A DNA stretch of 64,000 nt from Merluccius polli. Taxonomy: Eukaryota; Chordata; Actinopteri; Gadiformes; Merlucciidae. Within the stretch, counting starts at the first letter, position 1; the number at the start of each line of letters is the position of its first letter. Shown here piece after piece: positions 35,481-47,627 of the stretch. A program made the position numbers and the translations under genes. The stretch lies in contig JAOPHQ010003990.1 of NCBI GenBank assembly GCA_030340625.1, positions 136,001-200,000 on the forward strand. Direction: 5' to 3'. Below the pieces are notes generated by a model. That model searched no databases. It had not been told where the DNA came from and worked only from the letters and a program-made list of their open reading frames with translations.

Positions 35481-35689
35481 GTCTCTCTGCGTGAGTACAT
35501 GTGAATATTAATGCAGGATGTAACAGTGCACAGTAACGCCACGTGCACATGCACATGCTTTACCGTTCCCATGCCGACCCCGCTGCAGACACACGCAAGG
35601 TAGCGTTCAACGGATGATGCGGATGATGATGATGATGCGGTGACACGTCATCGTGCAATACATATGTACGTCTGCACAGACACGCACGT

Positions 35690-35737
35690 GCACGCACACA
35701 AACACACACATATTCTACATTCTCACACACGCACGCA

Positions 35738-35783
<46 letters not shown>

Positions 35784-35930
35784 TATTCTACATTCTCACA
35801 CACGCACACGCACACACACACACACATATTCTACATTCTCACACACGCACACGCACACAAACACACACATATTCTACATTCTCACACACGCACACAAACA
35901 TATTCTACATTCTCACACACACGCACGCAC

Positions 35931-35966
<36 letters not shown>

Positions 35967-35988
35967 TATTCTACATTCTCACACACGC

Positions 35989-36019
<31 letters not shown>

Positions 36020-36042
36020 TATTCTACATTCTCACGCACACG

Positions 36043-36084
<42 letters not shown>

Positions 36085-36095
36085 CACACTTTCAA
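35690..36095. repeat. CA-rich minisatellite
   Basis: The phrase 'atattctacattctcaca' occurs seven times (about 35709, 35783, 35825, 35869, 35909, 35965 and 36019) within CA/CG-rich repeats. Spacing varies from about 34 to 74 nt because the CA tracts differ in length. Confidence 0.95.
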
Positions 36096-37930
36096 TCATT
36101 TTTGGTCTGACAGCTTGCAGGGCAGCTGAGCACTTTGTCACTCTGGCAGTTTAGCTTTGTTTGATGATAGAAGGGTAAAACCTCGCCTATCAGATAGAGT
36201 TACTGACAGCGAGTGACACACACACACACACACGCATGCATGCATGCATGCGCACATTTTGAGATAACGATGGGAAAAAAAGGTGACGTTGTACACTCCT
36301 ACACTTGTAAATGCTGTTGCCTTGTTTTGAGGTAACTGCCACAGTTATTTCTGTGAATACGAACGCGTCGATTTCAAAACGTTAAACAGCACAATACTTG
36401 ACTTGGTACTTGATGGAAGTACTTTTTTTTACATTTTGGCGGTGAAAACAAGTTTGCGTTCAAGTTTGTTCCACTTCAGGTGCTTTCCATCCAGGTTGGC
36501 ATATGGTGTATATTACAATCCTGTTTTTCCTTAATGTCTTTTGAAAGCTTATACCTGTGACCACGTCAATGTTTTGATGAAGTTTTGATTTTTATACTAA
36601 AAAATGTAGCAATAAATATGCTCCTTTTGTAGTATCGCGATTTAACACTGCGTATAGCGCTGGTGGTGCCTGTTCTTCTTTCATCACACGGACCTACGCA
36701 AACGCAGGATAGCCGTATAACAGTATAGCTAACTATCAGAATGTTGCTTCTTGTGCTGTTGAGATCAGAAGCAGCAGTGTTAAGAATAAATAATAACATA
36801 TGTATCAACAGACTGTAATATCTACACATAGCCACAAAGGAATAGAAATAAATATATAAGTTGTATTAACCGCACCTGGCCACCAGATGGCAGCACACAT
36901 AATACACTGGGGGCGGGCGCTCAACACTAGCCAATCAGAGCATATTATGCGTCATAGAGGCCACGCCTGCCTAGATACTACCAAACAACACATGTGGGGG
37001 AAGGACAGAACCCCCAGGCAGCGTATCTGGACAGATACCCAGCTAAGGGGAGCTCCACGCGTGACTTATACAATACCCCTCCTTTTGCTTCATAGATAAA
37101 TACCTAAAGCTAAACAAATAAAGTGAGTTAAAAGCGATCCTTTGTCGGGGCCTTCTTCCTCAACGAACACATCACAGCAGCAAAAACAGCAGTAGACACA
37201 CTGCTGTTCAGTTGGACGCAAATCCATGGTTTCCGAATGAACCTAGCCTCATTTATGACCCAACACTGCATATTAATATACCAAGTTTCTGGGTTACAGA
37301 AACTTCCTTGGGTTGCAATGGGCTTTTGAAGGTCTGCAGACAATCTGCATGTATGTCCTTGTATGTTTGCATTTGTGTTTATCCAAGGTGAAATTCATTG
37401 TTGAATCCACAAATGATCCGCGTCTGTCAATGTTTCGGTGAAGGCTGGTCCTTTCACGGCCACCACAGCTGTTAGCACAAACCAATGAATGTGTTTTTCA
37501 GTGATGGGATTGATGGGCCTGCTCGCGTCACCGATATGTACCGTGTATAGCCAGCGATTGACTTCAAATGGAGAACTGATGTAGTGTCTTCTAGGGGCGT
37601 GCGACATTAGCGGAGTCATGGATCCTGGCATACTGGATGAGGGCAAAGACGTGGAGCTGAAAGCCCTTTCAAGTCCCGTGGGGATTTTTGGGGGGGCTTC
37701 AAAGAATATTTGACAAGTTAAGTTTGTTGAACAGATATATTTTAAGGATTTCAACCAGACCACGAACCAGGACTTTCACGAAGCATACCGGTAAGCAAAG
37801 CTTCTTATTCAGGTGATAGCTTTCCTGGCTACTGAAGTTAAACACTACAGCAAGGACACATGTCCTCCTTGTGTGTTCCTGCTTCATGTAATTCCAGTAT
37901 TTGGCCCATGACATTTAGTTTGAAAGCGAC
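36096..37930. other. fibcd1 intron, no gene seen
   Basis: Contains (CA)n then (GCAT)n at about 36217-36251. Frames elsewhere have no known domain. Confidence 0.45.
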
Positions 37931-39006
37931 TAGTGTTGCTTTCGTCAACGAAAATTATGACTAAATATCGTCGTCAACGAACCTTTATCACGTGACGAAA
38001 ACGAGACGAGACGCAACGAAAATGGTGGTCATGTGACGAAAACTATAATCAAATTTATAATGCAATATTGTTGACGAATAAAAACGGGACTAAATGTGGT
38101 TTTCAAAATAAAAACTCTTTTCGTCCCGTTCATTTCGTCCCGCTATTATTATTATTTTGAAATATTTCTGTTTCCTGAGTCTCGGGGCTGCATCAGCGCA
38201 CTGCGAAGACGCAAGCGACGTCACTTCCTCAATCCCCACTCGCGGCAAGTTAAAGGCGTTTACACACCGGGGCGTTTTTTTTCCTGTGATTAATTCGCAC
38301 GTAAATATGAGTTTTCTTACTGTTGTTTTTGTCATGAGTACTTTCACACAGAACGCAAATATTACGCGGCGAAAAAGCCGCTTCACTTGTATTGAACAAA
38401 TGTCGCAACTGTCGCAGATTCGCATCGCTGCCGTTATGAATAGTTTTGATGTGAAACAGGAGAGTATTTTACATGTTCATGTCGTTTATTCGTCACGCCC
38501 CGGTGTGTAAAGGCCTTAAAGCTCAAACAAAACCTGGCAGGTTAGCCATGTGTGTGCACTTCTTACATGTTTGGTGGGTAAAATAAATATGTTGTAAATT
38601 CAAATCAGAGCGTCTTCCATGTCTGTAATTGAATGTTTTCTTGAGTCTATAAGGTAACAATAATATAATAATAAGATAACCTTGTTTGACTTGTGAAATG
38701 GGTGACTTAAAGAACATTTTGGTTTTGTCTATACTATAGGTACTTGTACTATATTTACTGGTTTAAATAGAATTGCATTACTAAAAAGAGACTAAAATAC
38801 AATGTTCATTAACTAAAACTAGACTAAAATAGTCATGGATAATTCTGACTAAAATAAGACTAAAATGCTCAGACTTTTAGTCGACTGAAACTTGACTAGA
38901 CTAAAATAGTACAAACGTGACTAAAACTAATAAAGACTAAAATGACAGTTTGACACAAAGACTAGACTAAGACTAAAATGAAAACAGGCCGCCAAAAACA
39001 ACACTA
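37931..39006. mobile_element. hAT-type non-autonomous transposon, 1,076 bp
   Basis: Perfect 8-bp target duplications AAAGCGAC lie at 37923-37930 and 39007-39014. The ends are TAGTGTTGCTTTCGTCAACG and, as complement of the right end, TAGTGTTGTTTTTGGCGGCC. The right third is built from 'gactaaaa' words, as in a known class of fish hAT MITEs. No transposase is encoded. A second element is nested at 38254-38515. Confidence 0.9.
38254..38515. mobile_element. TTAA-flanked MITE nested in the hAT element, 262 bp
   Basis: TTAA at 38250-38253 and 38516-38519 flank inverted ends built on GTTTACACACCGGGGCG (left) and CGCCCCGGTGTGTAAA (right). The host element is split by it, so this insertion is the younger of the two. 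Confidence 0.85.
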
Positions 39007-40109
39007 AAAGCGACAATGGCAGTGTGTACCGGACAAAGGAAAAAATAAGCATTCACTAATAAAGGAATGCACTCCGTCTACACAACCAGTCTAGCCTTGG
39101 ACTCTGAAGACTTTGCACAAACAGAATGTATTCGCAGCCAGTAGTGTAGTAATGGTGTACTATAGAGCCAAAGTACATTTTTGGTGGGGAAAAAAACTAC
39201 TTATCTTTTTCTCACAAAACTGACTTACACATACACAATCACGGGCCACACGCACACACGCACGCACACACGCACACACACACACACAACTGATGAATTC
39301 ATGAATGCGTCAATACCGATAAAGATCAAATGGATCCAAGTCTGTTTGTGCACATCCATCATGTCTCTCTCCCTCTCATTCCAGAGGGGCCTTCTCACCT
39401 CCAGCACCCTATAACAACAATGTTGGGTTCAGCCAAGTCCGGCCAACCGACCGCTTGTTTGATCGAACCACACAACAACACTTACAAACAAATTCTCCAT
39501 CGCTGCTAATAACCCAAACTCTGCTGTGTTAAAAAAAAAAAAAACGAAAATCCCATTTTAAAAAACAGATGTTAAAACCCCCCCAAAAAATAAATCATGT
39601 TCTCCCTCTCCACGCACACACACACACACAGTTTGATAAGTGTGACAAGGTTGATAGGAACATTAAAAAAATACCCTGCCGTCCAACTGTTTCATGAACC
39701 CATTTATTGTGAAGCATAATTTGTCCGAGCTGTTACATCATATAACAGGAGGCTGCAGATGGCTGTGTTATATATACCGTACACTTGAGAACAGTCTGGT
39801 CTCATAAGAATTAATGTAACTTCTCAAGCTGTGGGATCAACTGCCTTCTGGAAGCGTTTTCTTTTCCTTTTTTTCTCATTGTTGCATCCCCTCAACCCCC
39901 CCCCCCCCAAAAAAGAAAAAAAAAGTATTTTCTTTTTTTATATTTACTTATTGTAAGTTTGTACATCCTGGCAATAAAATAGTACTTAGCATTGTATGCA
40001 TTACCCTACCTGTCCTTGCTGTACACCAGAAAGGACAGCTAAACCTAGTAATTAGGGTACACTTAGAAACTTGTTCTATTGGCATCCTTGCCGTACCGAC
40101 AGTGATGTA
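39007..40109. other. fibcd1 intron, no gene seen
   Basis: CA/CG-rich repeat at 39246-39289, A-rich runs near 39530 and 39900, a short CA run near 39615. Confidence 0.45.
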
Positions 40110-40190
40110 TTGTTGTTTCTACTGACAAATGTACTTATTGTCAGTCGCTTTGGGAAAAAGTGTCTGCTAATGTGAATGGGTCCAGTCCTG
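40110..40190 (+). mobile_element. SINE/LINE 3' tail
   Basis: 'acaaatgtacttattgtcag' followed by 'tcgctttgggaaaaagtgtc' and TGCTAATG resembles a common teleost retroelement 3' end. The tail of the SINE at 10931-11120 has the same motif. Confidence 0.55.
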
Positions 40191-40297
40191 TTGGTTTTAA
40201 CCATCATCTGTCTGGAGATGCCAGCGTAGATAACGCATGCAAGCCGTCTCACCCTCATGGTGCATTCACTTGACATTTCTCATGACATCTACTAGAC

Positions 40298-41363
40298 CAG
40301 AGTTTTTCAACCTATGGTACATGACGGTACTGCAGGTGGTACGTGGGTTTTTATTGTTGAAATAGACACGTTAACAATAATAGAATAAATAATATAGATA
40401 ATTAAAAACATATATATTATAAATATGTTTCAGGAAATATAGTATTATGGCTTGTTATGATTTAAAAAAATGTGGTGATTTGTGTACTCCATCATATGTT
40501 TTCCATTGATATTTTGTGTTCATTTGTGTTCGCTAAATAAACACACTGGAGCATTAGTGGCATTGCTGACTTTCTTTCCACTGTTGCCCACTGGCCAAAG
40601 CCTTCTTGCAGTACTAATGGTGTATAAAGGGTCAGCCACTGCATGTGTATTTATCTATGTCTTACCGTTTGCATATGAGGTTGTCGTAATGTCGACCGGA
40701 CCAGGCCAATAAGAGCTCAAGTTGAGTCCTAAAGTTTTAAGAGCTGAGAAGCCATTAATGTAAGGTCGCAACGGACATAATTAGACAATAAACCGAACAA
40801 CACGTAACACTTATTGTGACACTTTCGATGTCCCTCTGCTTAGACAGAGTAACTAAACCACCATCCGGGTCGCCTAATCTTAACTGACTAAAAAGCCTCA
40901 CACGACTGGTATATAAAGGCTCGACCTTCAGCTAGACCCCCGCCCACATGGAAATACCATTTGTACCAAATGCAGCCTTTATACCTTTGCATACCCCCTT
41001 AAGACAAGCACACTTCCACAGGTTGTTTATGCCGCATACCAAAAGCAATACGTTGGAATATACAGGATACAGGATGTCATCGATGACATCATCTATGAAT
41101 TATGTGGCGCCTTACATTCAATAAACAGTAATCATCGCAATCTATGTATGATTCTACTCACATGGTGATGACTCCAATAACACTGTGAGGACAAACACAC
41201 CGCAAACAGAATTATAGACACCAACGTGCCATCCTTTAAAAGGCCTAAAACGGCTTTCATGGCGAACGTACATCGCTAGGGTGACGATTGAGCGTGATTA
41301 AAGTCCCAACCGCTGCTTCACCACAGAGGTGGTACACCTCAAGTCAAAGGTTGGGAACCACTG
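40298..41363. mobile_element. hAT-like element, about 1.07 kb
   Basis: The left end CAGAGTTTTTCAACCTATGG and the complement of the right end, CAGTGGTTCCCAACCTTTGA, are imperfect inverted repeats of a widespread 'CAGTGGTTCTCAACC' hAT type. The 8-nt flanks TACTAGAC and TAGATGCA do not match. The interior 40680-41230, with TATATAAAGGC at 40911 and AATAAA near 41121, may be a separate LTR-like insertion. Confidence 0.5.
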
Positions 41364-41739
41364 TAGATGCATATATTGCTGTGTTTACATATCATACAAC
41401 CAAAAAGCCCAGATGAAATGGTAATGGAATGGTAAATCAAGAGCCACTAAATGTTGCCCCACATTGCGACAGATGGCTTAGAGCAGAGCATCTTTCTAGC
41501 ATAAAGCATAACAAACAAACTGCATAAAAAAACATTGAAATTGAAGTTGCATGTGGGTGCAACATAAACATGTAAATGCTCCAACAGCTTTTTATTTCGT
41601 GTTTGAAAGCTTTTCAGAAGATGTGTGCTTTATCGGAATGAACGGTTGCAAAAGACCAACAACACTTTATACTTTGTTTGAAATACACTGAAGACTAAAG
41701 CAATTGTATTTTTAGAAAACTGCAGATCACAGGAATGTG

Positions 41740-41842
41740 TTTTATCTGTGTGTGTGTGTGTGTGTGTGTGTATGTATTTGTTTTTTTTGTATTTGTTTTT
41801 ATGTGTATGTGTGTCTTTTGTTCATGTCTAGGTGTGTGTCTA

Positions 41843-41873
<31 letters not shown>

Positions 41874-42040
41874 CTGTCTATGTTTGTATGCATGTCTTTG
41901 TGTGTGTGTGTGTGTGTATGTGTGTGTATTTGTTTTTTTTGTATTTGTTTTTATGTGTATGTGTTTCTTTTGTTCATGTCTAGGAGAGTGTGTGTGTGTG
42001 TGTGTGTGTGTGTATGCCTGTCTATGTTTGTATGCATGTC

Positions 42041-42076
<36 letters not shown>

Positions 42077-42146
42077 TATGTAGTTATATTTATGTGTGCG
42101 CATGTATGGGTGTGTGTGTGTGTGTGTATACGTGTATGTGTTATAT

Positions 42147-42179
<33 letters not shown>

Positions 42180-42300
42180 CAGTGTCCGTGTGTGCGTGCG
42201 TGTGAGTGTTCAGTGTCCGTGCGTGTGAGTGTTCAGTGTCCATGTGTTTGTTCAGTGTCCGTGTGTGTGTGCGTGTGTGCGTTCAGTGTCCTTGCGTGAC
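41740..42300. repeat. GT-rich minisatellite abutting a fibcd1 donor
   Basis: A 152-nt unit ('tttgtttttatgtgtatgtg', 'cttttgttcatgtctagg', then GT runs) is repeated from about 41774 and 41926. Five copies of GTTCAGTGTCC follow at 42177-42293. The last copy ends 11 nt before the exon at 42305. Confidence 0.9.
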
Positions 42301-42304
42301 ATAC

Positions 42305-42441
42305 CGTCCAGCCTCCACCGTCCGTGGTCATGTCGCAGTAGACCTGGAAGCCTGCAGGGTGGTGCACCGGGAACACGGAGTAGATGCCGTCCTCTCGCTG
42401 CCCGCCGGCGTACAGGTCCCCACAGTCCCGGGGACGGGAGC
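42305..42441 (-). CDS. fibcd1: fibcd1 exon: start of fibrinogen C-terminal domain
   Basis: The 137-nt exon completes a Gly codon begun in the previous exon. It encodes SRPRDCGDLYAGGQRE, then DGIYSVFPVHHPAGFQVY and CDMTTDGGGWT. These are the hallmark opening of a fibrinogen-related domain: the first Cys, the IYSVFP strand, the YCDM motif and the conserved GGGWT. Human FIBCD1 has GSRPRDC and GVYSVFPTHYPAGFQVYCDM at the same place, which fixes the identity against other fibrinogen-domain proteins. The acceptor is tctcgtcag and the donor gtatgt, in phase 1 at the start and phase 0 at the end. The acceptor region overlaps the end of a transposon-like repeat. The intron after the donor begins with a GT/CA minisatellite. 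Confidence 0.96.
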
Positions 42442-42456
42442 CTGACGAGACACAAG

Positions 42457-43140
42457 CAAGGGCGTCACTTTGTGTTGAAAAGCGGTGGGGGACATAAGGG
42501 CTCAGACGTGCGAGAATGCATGCGTGCATGTGTGTGTTTGCTAATCCGTTTGTCGGTCAATCATTAGTCTGGTGAGTCTGTTTTATTTGTCTTTTTGTCT
42601 GACTTCATTATTTCTTATTTCTATTTATTTTTCTCATTTTCTTTGTCCGTTCTGGGGCGGCTTCACTATTATTGTAGAATCACAAACAAAACATTAAATT
42701 AAATAAATAAGGAATAAAAAAGGGCTCAGATGAAAAAAATATTGTTTAAACAGTCTTCACCATATGCGATTTTAAGCAGTGTCATGGGGGGGGGATCGAT
42801 GTGAGGTCAGAGCAGATAATGACAGCCAGAAAAAAAGTGCGTGACGGCACATCAAAAGGGAATAGGCCCTAGGCTACTGCAGTCGACAATACGAAAATAC
42901 TCCTCATTAACCGCACAACAACGTCGACCGCATGTCATCCATATGCATCGCATCCACAGCTGCAACACTATGTCAATCCAACAACGGCAATATCACATCT
43001 ACTGTAGTCAGTCAGCCCAGCGATAACAATATTCAATATCACCAGACTATGACAAAACGTTGTATTTACTTTATGTTTTTAAAAAGTGGTGGTGACAAAA
43101 TCTGTCATTTTAAAAAGTGATGGGGACAAAATCGGCCATT
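42457..43140. mobile_element. dispersed repeat fragments next to an exon acceptor
   Basis: 'caagggcgtcactttgtgtt' and 'gaaaagcggtgggggacata' at 42457-42500 resemble the end of a fish DNA transposon. Two further tandem copies of 'ttttaaaaagtg(g/a)tg(g/g)' with 'gacaaaatc' occur at 43073-43142. Whether these belong to one element is unclear, and no target duplication was found. Confidence 0.45.
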
Positions 43141-43926
43141 TTATATATTATATTGTATATTTGGGTATTAATGTTTGATCTATGTGTGCATAAACATATT
43201 CTTTAGGTAGCCAATACGAATAGTCTATGAACTGTATAATCATCAGTGTGAATTGTATTTTCAATTATAGGGCCATGAGCACAGATACGCCAATTAATAT
43301 GCTGCAGACCAAGGCGACATATGTTCCGATAGATAACTAATAAATGTCAAACTCGCGATTGAGCGTGACAACCGGTGACGCAACTGCGCTCTGGTTGTTA
43401 GGGGCGGGGCAATGTTAAGGGGGATCGCGGTGCGTCATCAGGTGCCCTTTAAGCCCTGCCCATAAAATCCTGAATGCAAAAACGGTGAAAAACTGAAAAA
43501 CGGTGTAACTCCACAATTCAACACTTCATTGTTCTACAGCGTTTTCACATTTTCAGCAATGACTTTCTAACGTGTGTAATGTGTTTAGAAACAAATCTCA
43601 GAATTTGCTTTACACTTTAAATAATAAAATAAATCCTCCTGAGTACAGAGATGTAAATGCTCATGGATATGGAGACAGATCATCACCTCTTATAATCTAT
43701 TGGGTTTATTGTCCCAAACATAGATGCTCAACATGTAATGCTTTAGTGTATCTTGTACCCTTGTATCTTAAGAGTATATGTGAGAAAGAGAGAGAGTGAG
43801 AACAAGAGCAAGAGCAAGAGAAATTGCGTTGTTGAGATGTTTTAGAGAGAAAGAGTGGGGAGAGCGAGAGAAAAGTGCTATGTAATCGTGAGCCATTTAC
43901 AATAAAAAGAGGAGAAAAGCACAAAA

Positions 43927-43927
<1 letters not shown>
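43141..43927. other. fibcd1 intron, no gene seen
   Basis: Ordinary sequence, purine-rich near 43785-43880. Confidence 0.45.
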
Positions 43928-43993
<66 letters not shown>

Positions 43994-44072
43994 TTCAAGT
44001 GATGGTTTGCGGCCCCCGGTTCCCAGCAGGGCAGAGTAACAGCGGGAGAAAGAAACGCGTGGCCTTGCAGCA

Positions 44073-44104
<32 letters not shown>
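43928..44104. repeat. two (CA)n blocks
   Basis: CA runs at 43928-43988 and 44073-44104. Confidence 0.95.
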
Positions 44105-44106
<2 letters not shown>

Positions 44107-46937
44107 ATGGCAGACTTGGAAGGCAAGTAGGAGGGTGTGGAGAACGTTATAGATTATGCATGCCAGCCTTCCCTGAGTCGGGTGGCAGAATATAAAACAA
44201 CCAGTGTCCAGCTCCTTGTGTGAAAAACATTCATCCAAAATAAGGTCCAGTCAGACTGGTCACACTTCTTTTTCTTTTTTTTTCTTCCATTAACCCTACA
44301 GTGTATTCAATATCTGGTCCTCTTGAAACCATTCCGTTTGTGCGTGTAATCCTCAACCTCAAAAACCTCGGCCGTACGATATTAGGACTATTAAATGTGA
44401 AGGGCAGGAGGACCCTGCTTGGCATTTTGTGTTCAAAAGCTCCTAAATCCTTTCTCGCAGAGATTTTCAAGGTATGCATCATTTTTTTTTCTCCTCTGTA
44501 TTCGGTTGAATGCTTTTTATACGGTTAAATAAAATCAAGTTCAGGTGCTGTGAGCGTAGTGTAGTGTAGTGTGTGTCTGTCTGCGTGTGTGTGCGTGTGT
44601 ATGCGTGCATTGGGGGTAAAACCGGAACATCCTCATAAAAGTTTCAAGTCTTAAATGTTTTTTAAAGAAAGGACTCAACGACTGGCGACCCTCATGGTCA
44701 GAGATCCACCGTTAGTCACCCTGACTCCTCAAACTGCTTCCACGGCATGATAGTCATGAAGCATTCATGTGTTCGTTAGAAAAAAAGAGTGGACACCCAT
44801 TTCTCATCCACCGCATAACCACCGCTGCCCCTTAAGTGCGATAGACTGTACTTATCTCCCGACATGCATCTCAAGCGGCTCTTCGGTGTCTCCTCGACGT
44901 AATTAACTTAAACGATAAACAGCGGCGGATGCCTTCAGCAGATAAACAACGCCGCTTTCAGGCTCTCGACGCGTAGGAGCACTGTATCTAATTTGGGGTG
45001 CTGCTGAATCACAACTATGTTCATCCAGTCACACAAACGCCGCACCCTACTTCTGAGAAACACATTTCTGTATATTTTAACAGCAAACATTTTGGTGTTT
45101 TGCTCATTAGGTTAGCTGTCTGTCTGTATGTAGCTGTCAAAAGGCGTATTTGACAGAGCATTTGCCTTAGGGCCAGAGCGCCATCTTCATCACCATGGAA
45201 TCTTACGCCCAAATAAGGGTTTCCTTGTCCATCTCCTTGCGGGACTCATGAGGAAATCAATATGGGTATAACATAATCGCCTACATCTATATCAAATGTC
45301 AACACTGTCTTTTTTCTTCAATAGCTTGATTCAATGTTGATTATTTAATTAGTTACCAAAGTATGGGACTGTTTTGAAGCTGTAATCAAAAGAGCATGAA
45401 AACCACTAGCATCTCCTAGCTTAGCACTTTTCTAATACCAGCTATAAATATTTAAACGGGAAGAAATATTCATAAACAGGAAACAAACTAGGTTTTTTGC
45501 CATTCGCAGAAAAAAACAAACGAGTCAGCATCAGAGGCCCTGAAACGCTTAGCCCAATATAAATTCTGTGGTCTGCTATAATGCATACATTACTGAAGCT
45601 ACGGCAACTTAGCAGCCAATCTGACCATCCTGTTGCCCTCGCTTGTCTATTTGACCCATGAAAGCCTCCACTTCAGGCATTCCCTCCCTCCACTCAAGCC
45701 ATCTTTCATCCAGAGAAAATAAAAACCCATGACCTCAGACTAAAAGTACTGATCCGATAAAACATTTCATACTGGGCACGGAAACATCGTTTGCAAATAG
45801 CAAAATACGGCAGCTTCTGATCCCCTCACAGTGGCTGCTCTTGGCTGAATCTTTGCCTCCGAGTCTTCTACATGAATTTTACAAACTGGGTTGGAGGCAA
45901 TAAAAAAAGCCTTTTTTTTAAAACACAGTTTAAACTACTGTTGCTCAGTGAGCTGGACTCCATGCCCAAAAACGGTGGACACAGCTTTGTCCCCTCCTTA
46001 GTGCGCAAGGACTCGCTGGCTTGCAAATTGCTGCACTGGGATGCGGGACACCTCCACAGGACCTTTCAGCAAGAACCCCCTTGGGGGACCGGGGAGAGTC
46101 CAGTCATCCATATCATTACTGGACTTACAAGAACACAAAACAAAACACCACCAGGATACATTTTGAACCAAAGGTTTTGTGGAGTAAAGGTAGACTTCGT
46201 TCAGGGGGGCCTCAATGCAACCAGAACGTTCTCTAAATGACTTTAGGAACCATGCAAGATCACTGGAAATGCTGCAAAATGATGAGTACGATACTTCAAA
46301 TGTCCACACTGATATTGCGGAATATAAACATGGTTCTGACTCTGTTAAATATTCACGTTTTATTTATCTCAGATCACAGATCCCTCGCTATTGAATTATA
46401 ATGGATACACACACTTTTGAATGCTGAATGCATGCGTGCGTGTTTACCAGGTTACGTGTGAAACGTGGATAGACTGCGTTGGCGCTCACTGGCTTTTCCC
46501 CTCGTGTCCCCTACTCCTGGATGACACTATGATCGGAGTGTGTGACACACATATTAAATGTCTCTTTTCTCTTTTGTTTGCTCTAAAAAGCGTGCTCGCT
46601 AGGAGAAGGCATACGCCTTAAATCTTAAAAAACGGCAGAGGAAAATGGAGGGATAAGGTTTATGGAGGGGTGAGGTTTATGTTTTTCCCAGGCACACACT
46701 ATGCTAGCGAATAATTCAGTATTTGGTGGTGTCGGATAGGGCAATAAAAGACAATAGATCATGTTAGAATCCATTCTGAACTTACACCTTAACTATAGAG
46801 TACTGTGGTTGTTGTTTTGTTAAAAGGATGATAAATGAACTGTGTTTTATGTTTCGAACGTGAGGACATTGGAAGGTGTAGAAACCCTCGTGCCACTGCA
46901 TCTCCAGGAATAGATGGATTCTTATATACAGACCAAC
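44105..46937. other. fibcd1 intron; complex segment at 44690-45010
   Basis: The segment 44690-45010 is free of simple repeats and contains 'gtaattaacttaaacgataa' with GATAAACA words repeated nearby. It is a possible regulatory element. No exon seen in the rest. Confidence 0.35.
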
Positions 46938-47410
46938 GGAGCGACAGACAGGCAGACAGACAGACAGACAGACAGACAGAGAGAGAGACAGATGGAGAGA
47001 CAGCGCGACTGTCCAGATGAGATAAGTATGACGTACAAAGACGGATGGACAGACGAGCGGATAGACGAGCCCACAGACAGAGTTTATGTCTTGATGGACG
47101 ACAGACAGACAGAGTTAATGACCTGATAAAGGACAGACAGACAGACACACCCTCAGACAGACAGACAGTTAATGTCCAGATGAGAGAGGTAGACAAAGAC
47201 TAATGGACAGACAGACAATCAGGACTGACAGAGTTGATGTCCTGATAAAGGACAGACAGACAGACAAACCCTCAGACAGACAGGAGTTAATTAAAGGATG
47301 ATAAGAGGTAGACAACGACTAATGGACAGACAGGCAATCAGGACAGACTGATTTGAAGCTTAGAGTTAAGAGAGTTAATGTCCACTCCTGATGACAGACA
47401 GCCAGACAGA
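46938..47410. repeat. (GACA)n minisatellite with higher-order units
   Basis: GACAGACA arrays alternate with 'gttaatgtcctgataaagga' and 'agactaatggacagac'. The longer pattern recurs about every 110-125 nt, at about 47105, 47230 and 47285-47345. Confidence 0.9.
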
Positions 47411-47588
47411 CATTATGGGGAGACATCGTTGTGTTTGAAACTGCCACAGCGTTTCTCATTAGCCTAGGTTACGGTATATTTACGTTGATTTAGGATTTTA
47501 CAGTACTACAACTCTCGAGTCCTCTCAATATGGCGGAGCATCGCCAACAACAAAAACCCCATGATGCATTCTGATGCACAAGCCCCTA
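47411..47588 (+). mobile_element. TA-flanked MITE copy, left-truncated, with empty insertion site
   Basis: From 'cattatggggagacatcgtt' to 'gatgcacaagccccta', this matches the complement of the element at 60878-62368. Here the two halves are contiguous across TTACAGTAC (47498-47506), whereas that copy carries a 1,160-bp insertion at the same point. The left end is lost into the GACA array. The right end lies 39 nt from a fibcd1 splice donor. Confidence 0.8.
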
Positions 47589-47627
47589 AAGAGTTCGGTT
47601 TCCCTTTCTCTTCTCCATCCGACTCAC

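Noticed and set aside
35640..36129. Two frames of about 157 codons rich in His and Thr
   Set aside because: Produced by the CA minisatellite.
40680..41230. Solo LTR inside the hAT-like element
   Set aside because: A TATA box and AATAAA at suitable spacing are suggestive, but TG...CA ends and a target duplication could not be defined.
41737..42228. 163-codon Cys/Val-rich frame
   Set aside because: Produced by a GT-rich minisatellite; no codon structure.
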